DNA of 64,000 nucleotides from Rubinisphaera margarita (GTDB lineage Bacteria > Planctomycetota > Planctomycetia > Planctomycetales > Planctomycetaceae). The DNA lies in NCBI RefSeq assembly GCF_022267515.1, contig NZ_JAKFGB010000011.1:62001-126000 (forward strand), read 5' to 3'. A model generated the notes under the pieces. That model made no database searches and was not told the origin of the DNA. It saw nothing but the letters and a program-made list of their open reading frames with translations. Within the stretch, counting starts at the first letter, position 1; each line of letters begins with the position of its first letter. Shown piece after piece: positions 37,896-46,014 of the stretch. The position numbers were made by a program, and so were the translations under genes.

Positions 37896-38483
37896 ATGAT
37901 CTTCATTCTCGATAATTACGACTCCTTCACGTACAACCTGGTCCAGCGACTGGGCGAGATCGATCCGCAGGTCGAGATCGTCGTCAAACGCAACGATCAG
38001 ACGACGTTGGACGAGATCGCCGAATTGCAGCCCGAACGGATCATCATTTCGCCGGGGCCCTGCACGCCGAACGAAGCCGGCCTGTCCCGGGATGTCATCC
38101 GCGAGTTCGGGCCGCAGGTTCCGCTGCTCGGCGTCTGTCTGGGGCATCAGTCGATCGCCGATGTCTACGGAGCGAAAGTCGTCCGAGCCGTGCGGTTGAT
38201 GCATGGCAAAGTTTCGAAGATCCGCCACAACGGCGAGGGAGTCTTCGTTGGCATCGAAAATCCCTGCATCGCCACCCGTTATCACAGCCTGGCCGTTCCC
38301 GAAGATTCGCTGCCGGACTGCCTGGTTCCGACTGCCTGGTCGGACGATGAGGACCAGCCTGCCGAACTGATGGGCCTGCGCCATCGGGACTACCCGGTGC
38401 ACGGCGTCCAATTTCATCCGGAAAGCTTCCTCACTGAAGCCGGCATCCCTCTGCTGAAAAACTTCCTGACGCTGTCGAAGTAG
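37896..38483 (+). CDS. trpG: Anthranilate/aminodeoxychorismate synthase component II (glutamine amidotransferase)
   Basis: This 195-residue class I glutaminase subunit releases ammonia from glutamine for the synthase that makes anthranilate (tryptophan) or aminodeoxychorismate (folate). Motifs: MIFILDNYDSFTYNLVQ, IIISPGPCTPNEAG, the nucleophile in GVCLGHQ (C81), VRLMHGKVS, RYHSLAV and the His/Glu pair in VQFHPESF (H174, E176). The sequence cannot separate TrpG from PabA, and no trpE or pabB is adjacent, so the product may serve both pathways. It starts at ATG 37896 with a poor ribosome site, and the next gene is 58 bp downstream. Confidence 0.92.
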   Translation: MIFILDNYDSFTYNLVQRLGEIDPQVEIVVKRNDQTTLDEIAELQPERIIISPGPCTPNEAGLSRDVIREFGPQVPLLGVCLGHQSIADVYGAKVVRAVRLMHGKVSKIRHNGEGVFVGIENPCIATRYHSLAVPEDSLPDCLVPTAWSDDEDQPAELMGLRHRDYPVHGVQFHPESFLTEAGIPLLKNFLTLSK

Positions 38484-38541
38484 AACCGAGTCCGTTCGGT
38501 CGCTTCCAGACGTCTGCACGCCTGCGGGCACGAGGTTTCCC

Positions 38542-40863
38542 ATGAAGATTTCCCAGACTTCGCCACTGCTCGCCGCTGCCCTGATCGCAATCGCAAGCTC
38601 ACTGGCCTCCGCAGCCGAGCTGAAATTCGAACAGGTTCACGCGTCTCTCACGAAGTTCTGTGGCGATTGCCACAGTGCCGACGACGACTCCGAAGAGAGC
38701 GTCCTGTTTCTCAAGGCAACCTCGATTGAAGAGCTGAGCCAGATGCGATCGCTCTGGGCCAGCGTTGCCGAGCAGCTCAACAACCGAACAATGCCTCCGC
38801 CCGATGAGGAACAACCGACCGAGAAAGAGCGGCTTGAACTGTCCGGATGGATCGACCAGACGTTGCGGGAAACAGCCTGTGCTCAGGGCCCGTTTGCCGG
38901 CTCGATCACGACGCGGCGTCTCAATCGGATCGAATACACCAACACGATTCGCGATCTGCTTGGCGTTGAAACGGATGCCGCAGTTACGTTCCCGGTCGAT
39001 GGTTCCGGGGGTGAAGGCTTCGACAACAACGGCGAGACGCTGTTCTTGCCGCCGATTCTGCTGGAACGCTATCTCGAAGCCGCCAGCAACATTGTCGATG
39101 AAGCACTCCCTTCCCGTCCCCTTTCACTTCGGCTCGCTCCTCACGAACTCACCCCGGAGCAGAAGAAAACGGACGAACTTCGAGTCCTCGAAAATAAGCA
39201 GGCCGTCCGCTGCTTTCCACGAATCTACGCACCGGGAAAACACGCGCTGACCCTGCAGGCACAACCGGTCGAAGCCGCCAGCGAGATCGTGGTCAAGGTC
39301 GATGGAATCGTCGCGGAGCGCTTTGCCGTCGAGGCGCGGGAGACCCCGGGGAACTTCCCGGTGACGTTCGAAACGTCGATTCAACTTTCCAAAGGGTTCC
39401 ACGCCATCGAAATCCGCTGCAGTGGACCTGCCCCCATCCAGCTCAATGGCCTGAAGATCGAAGGCAGGAGCCGGAAACTCAACGACCAGCAGAAGAAGTT
39501 CTATCGACTTCTGACCGGAGTCAATCTCGACGAAGAACCGGAACAGCCCCGCAAGCTGGCCCGAACTCAACTGGATCACTTCGTTTCTCGCGCGTTCCGC
39601 CGGCCGGCGACCGACGCTGAGATTGAAAAGTATCTGCAGCTGTTCGATCGATCAGCCGAGCGGGACGAGCCCTATCTGGAATCGATGAAGCTGGCAATCA
39701 AAGGCGTCCTGGTTTCCTCGCACTTTCTGTTTCGCGTCGAAACTCCACCGTCGTCGCCCGAACCGGAGCCGATCTCGGACTTTGAACTTGCGTCCCGATT
39801 GTCGTACTTTCTGTGGGGATCGATGCCCGACGAAGAACTCTGGCAACTCGCGGACGCGGGAGAACTGCAGAACGAGGAGACGTTGCGGAAACAGATTGAA
39901 CGCATGCTCAACGATCCGCGCAGCCGGTATTTGAACGAGGAGTTCGTCGGACAATGGCTCGGCACCCGTGAAGTCGGCGCACGAGTCGCTCCCGATACCA
40001 GCAAGTTCAAAGGCGAGTTCACTACCGAACTTCTGCTCGGTTTCCGCGAAGAACCGATTCAGCTGTTTTCGTACATTCTGGCCGAAGACCGCAGCCTCAT
40101 GGAGCTGGTGACGGCTGATTATGTCGTCGCCAACAAGCGTCTTCAGAAGCATTACGGGCTGGAAGAGAAAACCGAGAAAGACAAAGCCGACTGGCCCTGG
40201 TCGCCGAACCCGCAATTGAAATCAGACGGACCGTTCGAGAAAGTTTCGGTCGAAAACGGCCAGCGGGGCGGCGTACTCGGCATGGGCGGCGTGCATCTGT
40301 TGACGTCGTACCCGAACCGAACCAGTCCCGTTCTTCGTGGCGGCTGGGTGCTCGAAACGCTGCTCGGCATTCATGTTCCCAACCCGCCGCCCGATATCCC
40401 CGAACTGAAGAAGAGCAAGAAAGAGAAGCTGACCGTCCGTCAGCAGCTGGCGAAGCACCGCGAGCCCTCGGCCTGTTCGGCGTGCCACAACCTCATCGAC
40501 CCGCCCGGCTTCGCGCTGGATCATTACGATGTTCTCGGTCGCTGGCGAGAGAAAGAAGACGACCAGCCGATCGACGCCTCCGCAACGTTTCCGTCGGGTG
40601 AGACTGTCGAAGGTCTCCCGGGGCTCAAAGAGATGCTGCTCAAACGCAAGGCCGACTACTATCGCCAGATCACCCGCAAAATGCTTGGCTTCGCACTGGG
40701 CCGCAGTCTCGATGACCGCGACGACTGCGTCATCAATCAGCTGACCGATCATCTTTTAAACGGCGACGACACTCCACGCGAGTTGATCACCCAGGTTGTC
40801 CTGAGTACCCCATTCCGGTATCGACAACAGGGAACAGCCGAGCAACATCACGCCGGGGAATGA
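38542..40863 (+). CDS. DUF1592/DUF1588/DUF1587/DUF1585 c-type cytochrome-like protein, no PA14
   Basis: This 773-residue secreted protein (signal ASSLASAAE, residues 1-25) opens with a CGDCH haem motif (40-44), then DUF1587 (RRLNRIEYTNTIRDLLGV), a carbohydrate-binding-like DUF1595 region (EIVVKVDGIVAERFAVE), DUF1592 (SRLSYFLWGSMPDEELW; FVGQWLGTREV), DUF1588 (GGVLGMGGVHLLTSYPNRTS, GGWVLETLLG) and a second haem in CSACH (645-649) with DUF1585. Compared with the protein at 3833-6169 it lacks PA14 and has no DUF1552 neighbour. GAGG lies five bases before the ATG. The likely role is periplasmic or extracellular redox chemistry; unproven. Confidence 0.92.
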   Translation: MKISQTSPLLAAALIAIASSLASAAELKFEQVHASLTKFCGDCHSADDDSEESVLFLKATSIEELSQMRSLWASVAEQLNNRTMPPPDEEQPTEKERLELSGWIDQTLRETACAQGPFAGSITTRRLNRIEYTNTIRDLLGVETDAAVTFPVDGSGGEGFDNNGETLFLPPILLERYLEAASNIVDEALPSRPLSLRLAPHELTPEQKKTDELRVLENKQAVRCFPRIYAPGKHALTLQAQPVEAASEIVVKVDGIVAERFAVEARETPGNFPVTFETSIQLSKGFHAIEIRCSGPAPIQLNGLKIEGRSRKLNDQQKKFYRLLTGVNLDEEPEQPRKLARTQLDHFVSRAFRRPATDAEIEKYLQLFDRSAERDEPYLESMKLAIKGVLVSSHFLFRVETPPSSPEPEPISDFELASRLSYFLWGSMPDEELWQLADAGELQNEETLRKQIERMLNDPRSRYLNEEFVGQWLGTREVGARVAPDTSKFKGEFTTELLLGFREEPIQLFSYILAEDRSLMELVTADYVVANKRLQKHYGLEEKTEKDKADWPWSPNPQLKSDGPFEKVSVENGQRGGVLGMGGVHLLTSYPNRTSPVLRGGWVLETLLGIHVPNPPPDIPELKKSKKEKLTVRQQLAKHREPSACSACHNLIDPPGFALDHYDVLGRWREKEDDQPIDASATFPSGETVEGLPGLKEMLLKRKADYYRQITRKMLGFALGRSLDDRDDCVINQLTDHLLNGDDTPRELITQVVLSTPFRYRQQGTAEQHHAGE

Positions 40864-40875
40864 AACACCGTTCTT

Positions 40876-40933
40876 AACCCGAAGCGTCAGCGAGGGGCCG
40901 TGCAACATACAGCCCTCGCTCACGCTTCGGGTT
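40876..40933. repeat. Long imperfect inverted repeat (AACCCGAAGCGT type)
   Basis: Two 21-bp arms (40876-40896 and 40913-40933; AACCCGAAGCGTCAGCGAGG and its complement) differ at one position and are separated by 16 nt. It lies 13 bp after the DUF1592 stop and before the convergent yidD operon. The right arm is shared with 289-317. No T-tract follows, so it is a repeat element rather than an evident terminator, although the RNA would form a strong hairpin. Confidence 0.85.
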
Positions 40934-41032
40934 GGGATTGCTGCGGCGGAGCTTCGCAGCCCGTTTTTGATGGCACGTCCATTCGGCGGCAGGATGCGCA
41001 GGATGTCGCCGCTACGATGGAACTTCCGTGGA

Positions 41033-41272
41033 CTATGGGGGATCGTAGCCTTCTCCGCCCCAGGGGTGGCAGCGGCAGATGCGTTTGAGGCCGCGCCAGG
41101 ATCCGCGAACAGGTCCGTACTTCTCGACCGCTCCAATGAAGTAGTGACTGCAGGTCGGCTGATAGCGACACTGGCGGCCGATGATCGGGCTCAGCGTCCA
41201 CTGATAGACACGAACCATGCCGATCAGAATTCGGGACGGCAGATTGCGAATCGTGTGGAGGAACCGGCTCAT
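41033..41272 (-). CDS. yidD: Membrane protein insertion efficiency factor YidD
   Basis: This 79-residue YidD is a small cytoplasmic/membrane-associated protein that assists YidC in inserting inner-membrane proteins. The family signature is complete: LIGMVRVYQWTLSPIIGRQ, CRYQPTCSHYFIGAVEKYGP, WRGLKRICRCHPWGGEGYDPP, including the conserved Cys residues. Its ATG overlaps the rnpA stop (ATGA at 41269-41272), so it is translationally coupled, in the usual rnpA-yidD order. Confidence 0.96.
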   Translation of the reverse strand: MSRFLHTIRNLPSRILIGMVRVYQWTLSPIIGRQCRYQPTCSHYFIGAVEKYGPVRGSWRGLKRICRCHPWGGEGYDPP

Positions 41273-41661
41273 CGCGACTGTTCTTCTCCGTCCGGGAATC
41301 GACTGGCAACCTTCTTCATCAGTCGCTTCAACGATCTTCGGTACTCGCCCACAGTCGCTTGCGTTCCCACTCTGGGGATCAGCACAAAATCAAACCCCGC
41401 GGGCAGCTTGGGACGGGAGAGCCGGAAGGCTTCCCGCAACAGCCGCTTCTTGCGGTTCCGGTGCACAGCATTGCCATGCTTCCGCGACACACTCAGGCCG
41501 ATTCGACTGAACGCCCGGCCGTTCGGGAGGCCGAAGATCAGCAGCAGATGATCGCCCGCCCTGTTCTTTCCGTTGTAGATTCGCTCGAAATCGTCCCCGG
41601 ATCGCACTCGAAACTCACGCAGAAATCGCAGACCGGTTTCCGAGCCAGACTCGTCGGTCAT
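41269..41661 (-). CDS. rnpA: Ribonuclease P protein component
   Basis: RnpA (130 residues) is the protein subunit of RNase P, which matures the 5-prime ends of tRNAs. The N-terminal region FLREFRVRSGDDFERIYNGK, the central RNR-type motif (NAVHRNRKKRLLREAFR) and the following PAGFDFVLIPRVG are diagnostic. The start at 41661 overlaps the stop of the preceding gene by ATGA; upstream in-frame sequence is not RnpA-like. In most bacteria rnpA follows rpmH near dnaA. Here it follows pdxJ and a small membrane protein gene instead. Confidence 0.95.
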   Translation of the reverse strand: MTDESGSETGLRFLREFRVRSGDDFERIYNGKNRAGDHLLLIFGLPNGRAFSRIGLSVSRKHGNAVHRNRKKRLLREAFRLSRPKLPAGFDFVLIPRVGTQATVGEYRRSLKRLMKKVASRFPDGEEQSR

Positions 41662-42080
41662 GCTGATTCGTCCTTCTCGGGCTCGGGTTCCGCACTTGCA
41701 TCGTTCTTGAGATACCAGAACTCGTTCTTCAACTTGGCCTGCGCCCGTGAGCTTCGGGCGATGCGACGGGCCCGCGCGCCCAGATAGATGACGACCAGTA
41801 GCGCGATTCCGCAGAGCATGGCAATCCCGATCAGCATGATCCACGAAGCCGACAGGATGTGCTTCTTTCGCTCGCGAACTTCTTCGGCGACCTCGGGCTC
41901 GGCGACGTCTGAACTCGACTGCGGTGACTGCACGGCCAGGGCGACGACCGGACGAAATAAGAACTCAACCGCTAACGCCGGCGTCCGACTCGCCGCCAGG
42001 CACCCGGCGAAGGCGAGCAGACAGCAGAGCCTTCGAGCATCAATTGAAAACCAGGCTCTCATAGCGGTTCGAAAACTCAT
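41658..42080 (-). CDS. Small membrane protein of unknown function in the pdxJ-rnpA operon
   Basis: The 140-residue protein has an N-terminal signal-like segment (LCCLLAFAGCLAASRTPALA), a short spacer with acidic residues, a transmembrane helix (SWIMLIGIAMLCGIALLVVI, about 79-98), then a basic stretch (RARRIARSSRAQAK) and an acidic C-terminus (EPEPEKDESA). Both ends overlap neighbours by ATGA, with pdxJ upstream and rnpA downstream, so it must be expressed with them. The membrane placement next to yidD may be meaningful, but no family is recognised. Confidence 0.8.
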   Translation of the reverse strand: MSFRTAMRAWFSIDARRLCCLLAFAGCLAASRTPALAVEFLFRPVVALAVQSPQSSSDVAEPEVAEEVRERKKHILSASWIMLIGIAMLCGIALLVVIYLGARARRIARSSRAQAKLKNEFWYLKNDASAEPEPEKDESA

Positions 42081-42814
42081 TCAGCAATCAGTTGGATCGG
42101 GGGAGTGAGCAGAGCCTTCATTTCGCGGACGGCTCGTTCCATACCGACCATCACCGCACGCGAAACAATACTGTGACCGATATTGAGCTCCGAAACTTCC
42201 GGGACCTCCACAATCGGACCGACATTTCGATAAGTCAGGCCATGTCCCATGTGAAGCAGCATCGAGAGCGAATGAGCCTGGGCGGCGGCTTCACTGAGCA
42301 GATCGAGTTCGCGAGTCTGCGTTTCGACATCAACCGCGTCGGCATATTGTCCGGTATGAAGTTCGACGGCGTGGACGTTCATTTTGTCGGCCATCGCAAT
42401 CTGCTTCTCATCCGGATCGATAAACAGGCTGACTTCGATGCCCGCTTCCAGCAACCGGTCGATGCAGCGTCGCACGCGATCTTCGTTGGCGATCAGATCG
42501 AGCCCGCCTTCCGTGGTCACTTCTTCGCGTTTCTCCGGAACCAGGGTGCACTGATCGGGCATGATGTCGAGCGCGAAATCGGTGATCTCGTCGGCAATCG
42601 ACATCTCCAGATTCAGCTTCACCCGAACCGTTTCACGAAGAATGCGAACGTCCCGATCCTGAATATGCCGGCGGTCTTCGCGAAGATGGACGGTGATTCC
42701 ATCAGCGCCGCCGAGCTCGGCCAGAGCCGCGGCCCAGACCGGATCGGGTTCGACAGTTTTACGGGCCTGTCGCACGGTAGCGACGTGATCGATATTGACT
42801 CCAAGTTTGGGCAT
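42077..42814 (-). CDS. pdxJ: Pyridoxine 5'-phosphate synthase
   Basis: PdxJ condenses 1-deoxyxylulose 5-phosphate with 3-amino-2-oxopropyl phosphate to form pyridoxine 5-phosphate in the DXP-dependent B6 pathway. The 245-residue TIM barrel shows the family blocks: MPKLGVNIDHVATVRQAR, DGITVHLREDRRHIQDRDV, LEMSIADEI, CTLVPEKREEVTTEGGLD (catalytic Glu), VSLFIDPD, VELHTGQYAD and the C-terminal LNIGHSIVSRAVMVGMERAV in part. Length is normal. It heads a four-gene operon with ATGA overlaps leading to rnpA and yidD. Confidence 0.97.
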   Translation of the reverse strand: MPKLGVNIDHVATVRQARKTVEPDPVWAAALAELGGADGITVHLREDRRHIQDRDVRILRETVRVKLNLEMSIADEITDFALDIMPDQCTLVPEKREEVTTEGGLDLIANEDRVRRCIDRLLEAGIEVSLFIDPDEKQIAMADKMNVHAVELHTGQYADAVDVETQTRELDLLSEAAAQAHSLSMLLHMGHGLTYRNVGPIVEVPEVSELNIGHSIVSRAVMVGMERAVREMKALLTPPIQLIAE

Positions 42815-42934
42815 CTGTTCTCTCTATTCGCTGAATCGGAAACGCACCGTCGGGGGGAAAGACAGGCGAAGTCGGGGTCCGGTTCTCCAGGTTCGATCAT
42901 ATCGCAGCCACGGGAGATTCCATAGCCACTGTTT

Positions 42935-44278
42935 TCAGTTCTCGGGATCGGTTACGCGCGGAGGAATCGAACGCCCGTGCGGATCGGATTCGGGAGAGCC
43001 GAGTTCCCGTTCGATCTGTTCCCGCGACTCCTGATCGAGATAGTGTTCGATCTGATGGGCGGCTTCGTGCAGATGGTCTTCGGGCAATTGAAATTCCGAG
43101 CCGAGATAGCTTTCCCAGAGTCGGTGTCCGCGCACGAGACGCTGTGCGGCCCGGCGGCCGCGATCGGTGAGCACATACCCTTCGTCTCGCGTCTGCTCAA
43201 CCAGAACCGCGTTCTCGAGACGATTGAGCGAGGACTGCATCCGGTGCTGGCCAGCCGAGTCTTCAGCGAGTTCTGCCATTCGTTCCAGCGACATCGAACC
43301 ATGGGGATCAACTTCTTTACGCTGCTCTTCCCAGCGGAACAGAATCCCCAGCAGGTCTTCTTCGCGGATGCGGGATCGCAGGCGGGCCCGACGGAGCCGG
43401 GTGACGAGCAGCCCCTGTGAAGGCGAGAAGACCAGTGCCAGACCGTAGCCGAGTCCAGTAAAGACGGCCATCATCCCGGCTGCACTGGTGTTGAGGTGCC
43501 AGGCGACCGCATAGCCGAATGCAGTGGCGATCGCCGCGAAGACGCCCGACAGAACAAGCATGTTGACCAGTCGCTGGCTGACAAGTTGAGCGGTCGCCCC
43601 CGGAACGATCAGCATGGCAACAACGAGAATACTGCCGACGATCTTGAACGAACCGACGACGCAGATCGCGACCAGAACGACGAGCACGCCGAGCATCGTC
43701 TGACCGTAAAGTCCGATCGCAGCCGCGTACATCGGGTCGAACACGGCGGCTTTGATTTCCTTCCAGAACAGCCCCAGCCAGAGCAGCGAGGCAGCCAGGA
43801 TTGCCGACGTCGTCCAGAATGCCGTTGGCCAGCGGAGTCCGAAGAGCGTGATCGTTTCCAGAGCAACGTATTCGATCGCTCCTTCAAGAACGACGTCGCG
43901 ATCGAGATGGACTTTCTCCGCGAACATCTGCACCAGAAGGATGCCGAGGGCGAAAAACGCCGTGAACACGATGCCGAGGCCGGACTCCTCCGTCGCGTGG
44001 CCGTAAGTTGTCAGCAGTCGGGAGAGGCCTGCGGTCAGCATGGCGAAGACAGCCGCCCCGACAAACATCGGCACGGCTGCGGTGGTTCCAGTCAACAGAA
44101 ACGCGATGGCCAGTCCGGGGAGTACGGCGTGACTGAGCGCGTCGCCGAGCATGCTCATCCGTCGGAGAACGAGAAAGCAGCCCAGAATGGCACACGTCAC
44201 ATTGGCGATCGTCCCCACGAGGATGGTCCAGAAGGCCAGCCTCATTGTGGGGTCCAGAAATGCAGGCCAGTCCAGCAT
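42935..44278 (-). CDS. ABC-3 metal transport permease fused to a DtxR/MntR-type regulator domain
   Basis: The 447-residue protein joins two modules. Residues 1 to about 285 form a ZnuB/MntB-type permease with eight or so helices (ILVGTIANVTCAILGCFLVL, RRMSMLGDALSHAVLPGLA, GSFKIVGSILVVAMLIVPGA). After a basic linker (RLRRARLRSRIREEDLLG) the last 150 residues resemble an iron-dependent repressor: a winged-helix half (LNRLENAVLVEQTRDEGYVL, LTDRGRRAAQRLVRGHRLWE) and a metal-binding/dimerisation helix (HEAAHQIEHYL). The regulator could sense the cytosolic metal delivered by the permease. No ABC ATPase or binding-protein gene is adjacent. The start is weakly supported; M12 is possible. Confidence 0.85.
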   Translation of the reverse strand: MLDWPAFLDPTMRLAFWTILVGTIANVTCAILGCFLVLRRMSMLGDALSHAVLPGLAIAFLLTGTTAAVPMFVGAAVFAMLTAGLSRLLTTYGHATEESGLGIVFTAFFALGILLVQMFAEKVHLDRDVVLEGAIEYVALETITLFGLRWPTAFWTTSAILAASLLWLGLFWKEIKAAVFDPMYAAAIGLYGQTMLGVLVVLVAICVVGSFKIVGSILVVAMLIVPGATAQLVSQRLVNMLVLSGVFAAIATAFGYAVAWHLNTSAAGMMAVFTGLGYGLALVFSPSQGLLVTRLRRARLRSRIREEDLLGILFRWEEQRKEVDPHGSMSLERMAELAEDSAGQHRMQSSLNRLENAVLVEQTRDEGYVLTDRGRRAAQRLVRGHRLWESYLGSEFQLPEDHLHEAAHQIEHYLDQESREQIERELGSPESDPHGRSIPPRVTDPEN

Positions 44279-44352
44279 GTTCGAATCGCCTGCGACAACT
44301 CCCGGGGATCAACACCAACTGCGGCCGGTTGCAAGCCGGCCCTACCTCAACA

Positions 44353-45789
44353 TTAAACCGGCTGTGGCGGCTGGGTCTGGAAGGCCCGGCTGCGGAACAG
44401 GAAGTCGACGATATTCCCTTCGTGAGGCTGCAGCCAGTTGAGCTGGTTGGTCCGCACGTGGCCAATGTTGAGCCGGTCGATGTTCATCGCATCGACCAGT
44501 TCCGCCGACCAGCTCTTGTTCTCCGTCAGAGCCGTGCAAACCAGCGTCGTGCCGATCGTCTTGATCATCTTGTCCTGCGGACATTCGACAACCGAAACGA
44601 ACGGGAACATGTATTCGGTATTGGCCAGAGTCGCCGAAGGATTCTTCGTGTGAACGACCGTCGGACGCAGGAAGGCGTACCGTTCGTGCTTCTCGAGCCG
44701 TTCGCCATCGCGATACTTCGCGGTCACTTCCGTGACGGACGAGTCCTTCAGGCCATCTTCGATCTGATCGTGCATCGCCTGAGCGACATCCGGATTGGTA
44801 AAGGCGGCGAGCTGAGCCTCAGGGTCGGTCATCTTCGTCGTCTTCACCGCGGCCAGACGCTGAGCCAGAGCATCGGCGATCTCGTCGGTATGACGCGATG
44901 CGTAAATCGCCGAGGCATTCACGCAGCTGCGACCGCCATTGGAAAGGACGCTGTCGACCATCAGATCGAGATACGATTCCCAGTTGTCCACAACATCGTC
45001 GCCAAGCAGAATCTTGCTGAAGCCCGGCCCGTGGACCTGGACGTTCGGATTGCTCGAATACTTGTCGACTGTCGCCTGGCCGCCGAAGATCATCACCCGC
45101 TTGCAGAGTTCGGTCACCGAGTTTCCGACTTCATGCGGTCCCGGGTAGAGCGAGATGGCTTCTTTCGGAATCCCGGCTTCAGCGAATGCCGAGGCCATGC
45201 GATAGGGTGTCCACGGCTCCGACGAACCCGGCTTCAGCACCAGGCCAATCTGCATCGGAATACAGGGAAGCCAGAGCGTGTGCACGCCCGGGGAGTTCGA
45301 CGGGAGCACGAGCCCGAGCACCGGCGAGGTCGGCTGGTAGCTGACCATCACGCCGCGATCCTCCATTCCGTAGCCCTTCTGGAGGATTTCGAGCGGCAGG
45401 CCGCGTGTCAGGGCGTCGAGGATCTCCTTCATGTTCTTCAGCACGAAGGCGATTTTGTGCATGTTGGCCGCACACATGTTTTCCGGCAGACCGGTGCTCG
45501 CCGACTGAATCTTGCAGAAGTCGGCTGGCGACTGGGTTCCGTTCCCGAGGGGCAGCGTGCCGTTCATGTACAGATCGCCGGCTTTGGCACACATCTCGAC
45601 CAGATCGTAAATGTCGATCTCCCGCAACGCGTCGCGGGCCTTCTGGGCTTTCCGCATGTCCATTTTCACAAGGCCGCCATTGGCCTGATGGACGTCGGCC
45701 AGTTTCTCGCCGGTCTCGAAGTGAACAACTTCAGCTTTGTCGAGGCTCTCGTACGGCTGTCCCCAGCGGATCACGGGAATTTCAAGCAT
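44353..45789 (-). CDS. Aldehyde dehydrogenase superfamily protein, atypical
   Basis: This 478-residue protein has the aldehyde dehydrogenase fold: PTSPVLGLVLPSNSPGVHTL (cofactor domain; the usual PWN region reads LPSNSPG), LVLKPGSSEPWTPYRMASAF, AGIPKEAISLYPGP and the catalytic cysteine in SNGGRSCVNAS. The general-base motif ELGGK is replaced by VHGPGFSKI, lacking the glutamate. That is typical of CoA-acylating members rather than hydrolytic enzymes. The N-terminal 130 residues are unusual in content (ENMCAANMHKIAFVLKNM). The substrate is unknown. AGGAAAG lies eight bases before the start. It is 74 bp upstream of the permease-regulator gene and divergent from mtnA. Confidence 0.82.
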   Translation of the reverse strand: MLEIPVIRWGQPYESLDKAEVVHFETGEKLADVHQANGGLVKMDMRKAQKARDALREIDIYDLVEMCAKAGDLYMNGTLPLGNGTQSPADFCKIQSASTGLPENMCAANMHKIAFVLKNMKEILDALTRGLPLEILQKGYGMEDRGVMVSYQPTSPVLGLVLPSNSPGVHTLWLPCIPMQIGLVLKPGSSEPWTPYRMASAFAEAGIPKEAISLYPGPHEVGNSVTELCKRVMIFGGQATVDKYSSNPNVQVHGPGFSKILLGDDVVDNWESYLDLMVDSVLSNGGRSCVNASAIYASRHTDEIADALAQRLAAVKTTKMTDPEAQLAAFTNPDVAQAMHDQIEDGLKDSSVTEVTAKYRDGERLEKHERYAFLRPTVVHTKNPSATLANTEYMFPFVSVVECPQDKMIKTIGTTLVCTALTENKSWSAELVDAMNIDRLNIGHVRTNQLNWLQPHEGNIVDFLFRSRAFQTQPPQPV

Positions 45790-46014
45790 CAGTGTCTTTC
45801 CTGCTCGGGCGGGCGTCCCGGTCGAATCGGGAGCCTCCCTTTGTGTTCATGGAGTCGCGTTCGGGATTTTTATGATCTTAGCCTGCGCGACCGATTTGGC
45901 AATCATCGCCCCGGGCGGGTGGGTGGGAACGAGGCGGGGGATCGACTACGATCCGTTCATTGAACGGGAATTTCCCTCAGAAATCAACCTGCTGACAGGA
46001 ACCAGCTTACGATC

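Noticed and set aside
44245..45963. A 572-codon plus-strand frame opposite the aldehyde dehydrogenase gene
   Set aside because: The minus-strand protein keeps the catalytic cysteine motif and domain order. The antisense frame is Arg/His-rich and artefactual.
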